Positions 36,700-43,558 of a DNA stretch of 64,000 nt are shown in pieces. The stretch is from Bremerella sp. TYQ1 (GTDB taxonomy: Bacteria > Planctomycetota > Planctomycetia > Pirellulales > Pirellulaceae). The stretch covers positions 620,001-684,000 of the forward strand of contig NZ_CP083740.1 in assembly GCF_020150455.1 (NCBI RefSeq), read 5' to 3'. Both the position numbers and the translations under genes were made by a program. The notes below the pieces were generated by a model. It searched no databases. It saw nothing but the letters and a program-made list of their open reading frames with translations, and was not told where the DNA came from. Numbering within the stretch: position 1 is the stretch's first letter; every line of letters starts with the position of its first letter.

Positions 36700-37473
36700 A
36701 AACTTCTCCCGATAACAAAATGAGAATGAGATCGATAAGGTGCGACGCTAGGTCAGAAAAGAACCCGTAAGGAATAGCCGTGGGCAAAACAGTAGACCGT
36801 AGTCAAGGAACAGAATAAACCTCAATTTATTTATTTACACCCTCTGATTCGGGTACCCGCAGTATAAATGCGGATATAGCGCAAGTTTATAGTTCGCTGT
36901 AGGTTACGCGTGCCACCCGATCTGACTGCAATTGCGTAATCAGTGTTAGTCATGATGGCTATAGTTTGCCCCCCAGGCCTTATGGCACGACAGGCAGTTC
37001 GTTCAAGATGGGGGCAGAAGAGAGCATTCGCGCCGCCACGGCCGATCCGGCCCAACCGCCGTTTCACCACATACGCGACCAGGCAAAATCGACCTACCAC
37101 CGATGCCCAACCGGAAAGAGCGTAAACTGGTTTCCGAGAAGGTGCCGGATAACTGGGGTGAGTCACCCTGGGGCAGATTCGCCGCGAGAAACAGAAGCGA
37201 CGCATGATCGTCAATCGACTCGTTGATTCACCGAAGAAATCGCTGACCCGGTACCCAACGATCGAAGACGCAAATTCCCATCGACAGAAAATCCGCTGCC
37301 GACGAAGAGGACGGAATTGCCATTAGGCATTACTATCCGTCAGAAGATGACTAGAGTGAGCGGATGGGCGACGTTTCACTCGATTTTGATCGCCGTCTGG
37401 TACCGAAAGCTCGGCGAAAACAGCTCGATTATCCGTCGTTACCCAGTGGGTGACGCATTACTCGGGAAGAACA
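36700..37473. other. Intergenic region with one REP-like element
   Basis: About 770 bp without a supported gene. The left part is the AT-rich upstream region of the DUF1559 gene. A copy of the GACGAAGA-core repeat lies at 37294-37320. Short ORFs here have no SD or family resemblance. Confidence 0.45.
37294..37320. repeat. REP-like element, GACGAAGA core
   Basis: CGCTGCCGACGAAGAGGACG followed by GAATTGC is a diverged copy of the palindrome seen intact at 40018-40041. Confidence 0.55.
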
Positions 37474-38013
37474 TCAGTTCTGACGTGTTCCCAGACTGCT
37501 ATTTATTCTGTTAAGCGTTTCAACAACCGCATGGTCCTCGCGCCTATCAAGAAGAACATCACCTCCCATTTCGGCGTAAATACACGCGTTACTGACACTG
37601 TTGTTTTCCATGGTCCTCAGGAAATGGAAATCGAATGACACGTCCCATGGATCTTTGCCTGCCGCGGAGGCCGTAATCGTGCCGACATGCCTTACAACGT
37701 GATCGTTTTTGCTTCTCCTGATTCTTATGGCAGACAGATTCGTGTCAATTTCTCCATGCTTTTGAGACAGAGCATCCCTAATCATCATGTATGACTCATG
37801 AGTCATATCGAAGAATGCTATATCAGCATACTCGTTTGTCAGCTGATCTAATTCTGGACCATCCATAAACTTATTTAGCCCATCGTCCTGGGTTGCTGGG
37901 CCCGAGAACGCACCTATGGAACGTTTTGAATCGCATCCATCACATCCTGTGAAAAGCGAAATGCAACAACAGAAAACAATTTGTGACAGTACACTACTGC
38001 GCCAGAATTTCAT
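37474..38013 (-). CDS. Hypothetical lipoprotein
   Basis: A 179-aa predicted lipoprotein. A cysteine-rich leader ends at LFTGC (Cys24), followed by DGCDSKRS. The mature part has no recognised domain (central IRDALSQKHGEIDTNLSAIRIRRS, then strands with VSFDFHFLRTMENNS). AGGATAGG precedes the ATG. Base composition is AT-richer than the core genes. It is one of several orphan genes separated by repeats in this region. Confidence 0.7.
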   Translation of the reverse strand: MKFWRSSVLSQIVFCCCISLFTGCDGCDSKRSIGAFSGPATQDDGLNKFMDGPELDQLTNEYADIAFFDMTHESYMMIRDALSQKHGEIDTNLSAIRIRRSKNDHVVRHVGTITASAAGKDPWDVSFDFHFLRTMENNSVSNACIYAEMGGDVLLDRREDHAVVETLNRINSSLGTRQN

Positions 38014-38090
38014 CGCCTATCCTGCATTTGCGATATAAGTGGAGCGAGGTGGTTAAGAAAAGGGAACGGGGCAACACTATTCGGTACGAA

Positions 38091-38172
38091 GGCTTGCCAA
38101 TCGTCTGCCTCTGTGGCCTTAGGATGAAGATGGCCAACCGACGACCACACCGGTAGCCACCCTACGGCAGTC
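38091..38172. repeat. 82-bp direct repeat, copy A
   Basis: The segment starting GGCTTGCCAATCGTCTGCC and ending CCTACGGCAGTC matches 38937-39018 at roughly 88 percent, by eye, in the same orientation. The pair flanks the gene at 38205-38840. Confidence 0.85.
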
Positions 38173-38176
38173 TACT

Positions 38177-38190
38177 AAAAAGACCCCGTC
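38177..38190. repeat. 14-bp inverted repeat, left arm
   Basis: AAAAAGACCCCGTC is the exact complement of GACGGGGTCTTTTT at 38904-38917. Together they bracket the gene at 38205-38840 inside the 82-bp direct repeats. Confidence 0.75.
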
Positions 38191-38204
38191 CCCGTTTCTT
38201 CGCC

Positions 38205-38840
38205 CTATGGAAGGTGATCGGGAAAGCTTGCACGTTGCTGTATCATCGGCGAGTCAATGTCACGATACCAAGGGTCATTTCTTTTTAGAAAATCGGCAAG
38301 CGGTATGTTTTCGTACGCATCGGCACCATTAGGATTTGTACTGTTTTTGGAATTGGCGTCTAAGTAGACATAGTAGCGTTTGTCGTAATATCCGAGGTGA
38401 TAGAAGACATAAAAGTGACCCCCTTGAACCATGTTTATGCGAAAAATGCCATAGTAAAACGTTGCCGGGTGATTTCGATGTTTGTGCCCTTCAGTAGATG
38501 AAGTTCTGAGGAGTCCGATTAACTGCTTGGTGGCAGCAGGTCCAAGTCGTTTGGAAGCCTTTTGAGAATATTCAGATTCGGTAAACGGCCACCCAGCTCC
38601 AGGATCAAATTTTAGGATCTCGATGGATTTGATATCGGCCTCGGTAAACTTCCCGACTCGAATTTCGTCAACGAAAGTAGGGCCCGGATTCACGCCCGCG
38701 AAAAATAAAGAGTATGTGCACCAAGCAATTACCGTAAAGCCGAACAAAACGCCAAGACCCTTAGCAATCAAAAGACGGTTGAGCCTTGTAGAGTTATTGT
38801 CGGCTGTTTCTTTCTCTTCTTCATCAACGGACAACTTCAT
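38205..38840 (-). CDS. Hypothetical single-pass membrane protein
   Basis: A 211-aa protein with a short acidic cytoplasmic head (KLSVDEEEKETADNN), one membrane helix (about 29-51, GLGVLFGFTVIAWCTYSLFFAG) and an exported domain of about 160 residues with no motif that I recognise. It is flanked on both sides by direct and inverted repeats. The SD is weak. It is an orphan in this window. Confidence 0.68.
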   Translation of the reverse strand: MKLSVDEEEKETADNNSTRLNRLLIAKGLGVLFGFTVIAWCTYSLFFAGVNPGPTFVDEIRVGKFTEADIKSIEILKFDPGAGWPFTESEYSQKASKRLGPAATKQLIGLLRTSSTEGHKHRNHPATFYYGIFRINMVQGGHFYVFYHLGYYDKRYYVYLDANSKNSTNPNGADAYENIPLADFLKRNDPWYRDIDSPMIQQRASFPDHLP

Positions 38841-38903
38841 TTGGCTTAACGCATAAATTGATACTAGGCACTATCGGAAAACGGTAACTTGGGGAATAAC
38901 GGA

Positions 38904-38917
38904 GACGGGGTCTTTTT
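38904..38917. repeat. 14-bp inverted repeat, right arm
   Basis: GACGGGGTCTTTTT is the exact inverse complement of 38177-38190. Confidence 0.75.
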
Positions 38918-38936
38918 GGCTGTGTGTTACAACTGC

Positions 38937-39018
38937 GGCTTGCCAATCGTCTGCCTCTGTGTCTTTAGCATGTAGATGGCTAACCGACGAAGACACCAGT
39001 AGCCATCCTACGGCACTC
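38937..39018. repeat. 82-bp direct repeat, copy B
   Basis: This is the second copy of 38091-38172. Within it, GATGGCTA and TAGCCATC form an 8-bp inverted repeat around CCGACGAAGAC, which links this family to the REP-like palindromes at 37294, 40018, 41565 and 41676. Confidence 0.85.
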
Positions 39019-39117
39019 GCGAGCAGGTTCAATGGGCACGGCTTCCACCAGGCCCTCGGTCGTCCCACCCGCAACAAGCTGAGGACAGCGGTTGGAAAGA
39101 AATGGGGACTGAGGTCA

Positions 39118-39762
39118 TCAAGCGTCGCTTGGTTTTGCCTGTAGCTCGAGATCAGGCTTTCGCTCCAGCAGCGTTTGAAAGAACGCCTTGATGTCTTCTT
39201 CCTGGAAATAGGCCAGTGCGCCGATCCAGTGGATCTGTTTGCCATCCTGTTTGGTCAGGGTCAGGCTGTAGTCTCGCAGTTTTTGTCTGCCAGCTTGGGC
39301 CCCTTTTATTGTATGCGAGGCCGTTATCGGGTTTGAAGCGATGACGGCCGCCTTTTCTAAGGTCGAAAAGTTGCGTTCCATGAAACCTTGAAACTGGCCC
39401 GTTGAAATACTCTTTAAATCGGTCAGTCTGACGCTGGAGCTACCAAAACAAACCTCCTCTTGATCTATCGACAGTCGCTTGCCGCGGTGTCGCTTACTCA
39501 AGTACCACTCCAAGAGAATCGGCGGTCCCAATGTCATCATGGGGGCCATCACCCACCAAACCGGATCTTTGAACAAGGGGGCTGGGCGGTCCAGCACCAT
39601 CGCACAGAGGACTACCGACAAAATCAGCCCGCCGAAGAGCAGGCCAACCATCAAGAAGCCTGCGAAAGTCGCCCCGGCCGATGCAAGTCGAGGACATTGG
39701 CTGCGCGGCAGCGGTTCCCAAATGGTCTTGTTAGGGTCGCGATGAAAATCGGATTCTGTCAA
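39118..39762 (-). CDS. Hypothetical membrane protein
   Basis: A 214-aa protein with two adjacent membrane helices (about 28-58, LASAGATFAGFLMVGLLFGGLILSV, and 65-88), then a cytoplasmic C-terminal half with strands and an amphipathic end (LAYFQEEDIKAFFQTLLERK). It looks like a PH-like or sensor-type small membrane protein, but I cannot name the family. The TTG start is supported by AGAGGA eight bases upstream. Confidence 0.68.
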   Translation of the reverse strand: MTESDFHRDPNKTIWEPLPRSQCPRLASAGATFAGFLMVGLLFGGLILSVVLCAMVLDRPAPLFKDPVWWVMAPMMTLGPPILLEWYLSKRHRGKRLSIDQEEVCFGSSSVRLTDLKSISTGQFQGFMERNFSTLEKAAVIASNPITASHTIKGAQAGRQKLRDYSLTLTKQDGKQIHWIGALAYFQEEDIKAFFQTLLERKPDLELQAKPSDA

Positions 39763-40337
39763 CGTACGGCGTTCCTCTGGATGGGGTATCGGGAATAAAA
39801 GGGAACGGTGTTCTTTCGTGGGTCGTCAAGTAGCCGTTCCGAGGAGCCTGTCTGCCATTGCCGAACTCGGGAGTTTAGAAGCAGGCTGGCCGTTGCACAA
39901 TCGTAACGTTTAACGTTGAAGCGGAACAGAATCAACTGCCTTGGGAATTACTACGACAAAATAACGAGAGCCCCAAGTTTCTCTTGCCGTGTCGATGCAT
40001 TCTTGCGACCGAAGCCGCATGCCGACGAAGACGACGGCATGGCACCCAGGCTCGCGTCCCCATCAATCACATCGAGCGTGACACGTTCCGCGCCGCTGGT
40101 CTACAATACGAACGAGAACTGAACCATGAATCATGCACCCGCGGGGATGCACTGACCGATATGTTATTAGCGATCCATCACCGTCGAGCTGTCCGCCATG
40201 TTCTTGTGGAACACGGCTACCTCGACATTACCCGGAGGTCCGTTCCTCAACCACTTCCTGCTAAAAAATGCGCAAAGATTAAGTGAGGGGCACAGGTCAC
40301 GGGTCGCTGTACAGATGGCCCTGCTCAAGGCTATAAC
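39763..40337. other. Intergenic region with a REP-like palindrome
   Basis: About 575 bp without a convincing gene. The only marked structure is the palindrome at 40018-40041. An ORF at 39984-40286 runs straight through that repeat and is rejected as a gene. Confidence 0.45.
40018..40041. repeat. REP-like palindrome
   Basis: CATGCCG-acgaagacga-CGGCATG is a perfect 7-bp stem with a 10-nt loop, followed by GCACCCAGG. The same loop and tail occur at 41676 and, inverted, at 41565. Confidence 0.75.
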
Positions 40338-40865
40338 ATGGATATTCGATCAAGTACATCGCACCTCTTGGGTCTAACGTTGCTTCTGCAAATGGCATGT
40401 GTGGCGTGTAATAATGAAGTCAATTCGAGGACAATTCCTCGGCTGAACAGACACAATACTCTCGTTGAATTGTCAATCACATTGACTCAATTGATAGAAG
40501 AGAGTGATGGAGACGAGTCATGGTGGACGCTTGCCAAAACAGCCGCAGAAAAATTGAGCCTTTCTCAATCCCGGGACATAGTATTGGTCAGCAAAGATCA
40601 TATGTCATTTCAACAAAATGAGTACATTGTGTGGTGTGATAGTTGCCACGAAGCTACGAGTCCTAACGCAGGAGTACTACCGCTTATTGTAAATGTGGCG
40701 CCAATAGCTAAAAAGGATGGCCTATTTGAGGTCCTTTTGAAAACGCTCGATGGTCACGAACTTTTTCGGATAATGACTCGTAAGCAAGTTGAGCATATGA
40801 GTCAGATTTCAGATCCGAGCGACGTTTACCATTTTATGCAAAGTGTTCCGGTATCTTCGGAATAA
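40338..40865 (+). CDS. Hypothetical lipoprotein
   Basis: A 175-aa predicted lipoprotein with a leader ending at MACVAC (Cys21 or Cys24). The mature domain has mixed strands and helices with no motif that I recognise. The gene is clearly AT-richer than the core genes. A 24-bp repeat follows at 40898. It could be an immunity-type or phage-resistance lipoprotein, but nothing in the sequence proves that. Confidence 0.65.
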   Translation: MDIRSSTSHLLGLTLLLQMACVACNNEVNSRTIPRLNRHNTLVELSITLTQLIEESDGDESWWTLAKTAAEKLSLSQSRDIVLVSKDHMSFQQNEYIVWCDSCHEATSPNAGVLPLIVNVAPIAKKDGLFEVLLKTLDGHELFRIMTRKQVEHMSQISDPSDVYHFMQSVPVSSE

Positions 40866-40897
40866 GATTTCAGCGCGTCGTGTCGCCTCATGCCAAA

Positions 40898-40921
40898 AGT
40901 AAATTCACGGTTCGCTTGGCG
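40898..40921. repeat. 24-bp repeat, copy 1
   Basis: AGTAAATTCACGGTTCGCTT followed by GGCG recurs at 41488-41511 with three mismatches. Each copy lies downstream of a small orphan gene. Confidence 0.65.
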
Positions 40922-41057
40922 TCGTCCGTGCCGTGATTGCAATTACTCGACACATGTAATATTCGCAACAATACAGCGGTAAAATACTATTGTCGTGACG
41001 CCGAGATACACGCGTCGATACATATCCGACTGCCAATCGTCATAAATAGAACTCCAA

Positions 41058-41360
41058 ATGTCTCACCAAGACGTTAAGTTAAATAAAACGACGTTTTCTT
41101 TGCCGTATATCGTCTTTTTCTGTACTAGTACGTTTGTTGGGTCAGTAGGATGCGTCTATTGTGGGCTGAGATTTCATGACATAAGAATGCAGGGGCATGA
41201 TGGCGACGGTTACGTATCCGTAATAGAATATATGGCCTGGATTGCAGCGTTCGTAATGAGCATGTTAAATGGCGTAGTGCTTCCGTTGGCAATGGCACGT
41301 CATTTGTCGTTTATTCACAAACGTTTTGGAAGCGAACTGCCCGGCTCAAGTAGTGACTAA
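41058..41360 (+). CDS. Small hypothetical membrane protein
   Basis: A 100-aa protein with two predicted membrane helices (about 12-38, LPYIVFFCTSTFVGSVGCVYCGL, and 56-80, MAWIAAFVMSMLNGVVLPLAMA) and a hydrophilic tail. It is AT-rich, with a weak SD. No family was recognised. It is the second + strand orphan after 40338-40865; the 192-bp gap contains the 24-bp repeat. Confidence 0.6.
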   Translation: MSHQDVKLNKTTFSLPYIVFFCTSTFVGSVGCVYCGLRFHDIRMQGHDGDGYVSVIEYMAWIAAFVMSMLNGVVLPLAMARHLSFIHKRFGSELPGSSSD

Positions 41361-41487
41361 CGCTATGATGCCAACTTTAGCACCTAACGCGTGACAACAA
41401 ACGATTTTGGTCTTCTTGTTTTCTGGTGAGTGCGGTCATCGTTTGGACACCGAGAGGTGGTAACGCTGGTGATCGCCGTTTGACATG

Positions 41488-41511
41488 AGTAACTTCATGG
41501 TTCGCTTGACG
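41488..41511. repeat. 24-bp repeat, copy 2
   Basis: AGTAACTTCATGGTTCGCTT followed by GACG is the copy matching 40898-40921. Confidence 0.65.
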
Positions 41512-41564
41512 AAAGTGGCCCCATAAATTGCCTGCAAACGATTCCATTCGACAAGCCTGGGTGC

Positions 41565-41588
41565 CATGCCTTCGTCTTCGTAGGCATG
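41565..41588. repeat. REP-like palindrome, inverted orientation
   Basis: CATGCC-ttcgtcttcgta-GGCATG is preceded by GGGTG, so it is the reverse orientation of the 40018 element. Confidence 0.7.
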
Positions 41589-41675
41589 TGAATTTTAGAG
41601 AGCTTTCAATCGCATTCCCATGCTGGTTGAAAGCGAGACGGCGAGTTATTTCTTTCGTTGTGACTCTCGCGCAAC

Positions 41676-41699
41676 CATGCCGACGAAGACGACGGAATG
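41676..41699. repeat. REP-like palindrome
   Basis: CATGCCG-acgaagacga-CGGAATG, followed by GCCCC, is the same orientation and core as the 40018 element with one base off the palindrome. Confidence 0.7.
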
Positions 41700-41996
41700 G
41701 CCCCTAGAGAATCTATCAGTTTCTGAGGGTAGCATTCGCGCATGGGAGAAACCTTGCTTTTACGAGCAATTGCGCAGGGTGCGCGAGTGGTTGGTTGAAT
41801 CGGATGGCGGGGGAACTGAGGCTTCGTCGGTGGAAGCTTGTTAAGATGCGGATCTAGGTTCCGCCAGCCAGCTATTATACCGGAGTTTGCGCGTACATTG
41901 CTAGGAATAGTTAACGAGTTCTCGCAGAGTGTTGTTGGTATCGTGTGCGAATTCGGGTTAAGAAGCTCAATTAGTCGTGCGGAGTGAGAGCCTTTG

Positions 41997-43169
41997 TTAC
42001 CGGAATCGGCGGGAGGCTCCTTTGACGTTTTGAGTTCGGTACTGGCCAGGCGTTTGGCCCAGTTCACGCTTGAAGACGACGCTCATGTATTCTGGATGGT
42101 CGTAGCCTGACAGCCCGGCGATTCGTTCCAGCGGCAGATCGGTTTCACGAAGCAGCTGCTTGACCCTTTTGAGCTGGACGTTGCGGATCTCGGCTTGCGG
42201 ACTGCGGCCGATGAATTTCCGGAAACGACGTTCCAAGATGCTTCGCGAGACTGGGACATGCTGCAGAACATCGACCACCGAAATACCGTCGCACGCATGC
42301 TGGCGGATGTATTTCACCGCGGAGGCAACAAGCGGGTCTTCGATGGCGAGCACGTCGGTCGACTGCCGGGTAACGATGCCGAGCGGCTCGACCAGCTTGC
42401 TCATTTGGGTTGGTTCTTCACCCTTCATCAGCCGATCGAGCAGGGCAGCGGCTTCGAAACCGATACGCTGTGGATTGGGCATCACGCTGGAAAGGGGAGG
42501 GTCGCACAGCTCGCAGACTAGTTCGTCGTTATCGACCCCGATGACGGCAACTTCTTCCGGAACGGCGGCGTTGATGCGTCGGCAGGCGTCCAGCACATGC
42601 TGCCCGCGCATGTCGTTGCAGGCCATGATGCCGATCGGCCGAGGTAGCCCGCGTAGCCAGTCGCAAAGCTGGGCTTGCTGCTGTTCCCAGGTAAGCGCCG
42701 AGGAGCTATCCCAGGGGCCCTCGAGCAATTCGACCGGACCGGCCGTCTTCTCGATGGCATCTTTAAAGCCGTGGTACCGCCGGGTGGACCAATTGTGACC
42801 ACTAAAACCGCAGAAAGCGAAGTAGCGAAAGCCACGTTCCAACAAGTGAGCGGCTCCCATACGACCGACCGCTTCGTGATCGGTGCCGATGTGAGGGAGC
42901 CCTTGGTCCCCGTAGATATCGGTAAGGTCGACCGTGGGGATGTTCCACGCCTTTAGTTGTTCGGCCAACTGCGGCGTGGTGCTGCGGGTAATAATTCCGT
43001 CGCCGTCCCAGTTTTCAAGCCAAGCGGGGGGGCGGTAAGCGAGTTCGCGAAGATCGACAAACATCGACCAAGGCTCGTTAGCGACCACATAGCGGTTGAT
43101 ACCACGAAGGACTTCGCGACCGTAGACGAGCGAAGTCTCGACGATAAGCATGACGCGGCGACGTTGCAT
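41997..43169 (-). CDS. XylR-type regulator (LacI-like ligand domain plus AraC HTH)
   Basis: A 390-aa transcription factor. The N-terminal half is a periplasmic-binding-protein/LacI-type sensor (VMLIVETSLVYGREVLRGINRYV, IGTDHEAVGRMGAAHLLERGFRYFAFCG, GIMACNDMRGQHVLDACRRI). The C-terminal ~100 residues are an AraC domain (VVDVLQHVPVSRSILERRFRKFIGRSPQAEI and ERIAGLSGYDHPEYMSVVFKRELGQTPGQYR). A sugar ligand is likely from the family. The ATG at 43169 starts the conserved MQRRRVMLIVE. It is divergent from the PSCyt1 gene at 43559 and may regulate it. Confidence 0.92.
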   Translation of the reverse strand: MQRRRVMLIVETSLVYGREVLRGINRYVVANEPWSMFVDLRELAYRPPAWLENWDGDGIITRSTTPQLAEQLKAWNIPTVDLTDIYGDQGLPHIGTDHEAVGRMGAAHLLERGFRYFAFCGFSGHNWSTRRYHGFKDAIEKTAGPVELLEGPWDSSSALTWEQQQAQLCDWLRGLPRPIGIMACNDMRGQHVLDACRRINAAVPEEVAVIGVDNDELVCELCDPPLSSVMPNPQRIGFEAAALLDRLMKGEEPTQMSKLVEPLGIVTRQSTDVLAIEDPLVASAVKYIRQHACDGISVVDVLQHVPVSRSILERRFRKFIGRSPQAEIRNVQLKRVKQLLRETDLPLERIAGLSGYDHPEYMSVVFKRELGQTPGQYRTQNVKGASRRFR

Positions 43170-43558
43170 AGAAAAGGGGCTCAGGCTGTGATGAGGTTTG
43201 TTGTCAGGAAGAACCCCATTATGGGCCGAAATGATTCTCAAACGCAATCATCAGTCAAATCCTGAGACAAATTTTTTGGGAATTTCTTTCTCCTCTAGTT
43301 TCCTCGAAAAGTCTGGGAAAAGTGAGCCATGCCGGGGAATCCGGCAGCGTTCGTAAGTCAAGAAAGAAGCGGTGATAGCGTGTCGGAAAAGGCTCTCAAA
43401 ACGTTTTCGGTAAATCTCATTGATTCCGCTTGGCACAACGAGAAGAATAAGGGGGATGATGCAGTAAAGCTTCTCCTAATTTTAGCGATGCCTTGTCCGC
43501 GCGAATAGCTTTTCGCCAAGGTAACGTCCTACCAAAACAACGCTATAAGTTATTGCAA
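43170..43558. promoter_or_regulatory. Divergent intergenic region, xylR-type gene and PSCyt1 gene
   Basis: About 390 bp without a gene. AAAACGTTTT at 43398-43407 is a perfect 10-bp palindrome and a candidate operator for the divergent regulator. No other structure was seen. Confidence 0.35.

Larger units (their letters stand above)
41361..41996. other. Intergenic region with three repeat elements
   Basis: About 635 bp without a convincing gene. It holds the second 24-bp repeat (41488-41511) and two REP-like palindromes in opposite orientation (41565-41588, 41676-41699). The ORFs across the palindromes have no SD. Confidence 0.5.

Noticed and set aside
39984..40286. 100-codon ORF between orphan genes
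   Set aside because: It reads straight through a REP-like palindrome, has an Arg run produced by the repeat, and lacks an SD.
31123..41996. Integron or CRISPR interpretation of the repeat region
   Set aside because: No integrase, no attC-type core pair and no regularly spaced short repeats were seen, and the repeats belong to several unrelated families. There is also no phage structural gene.
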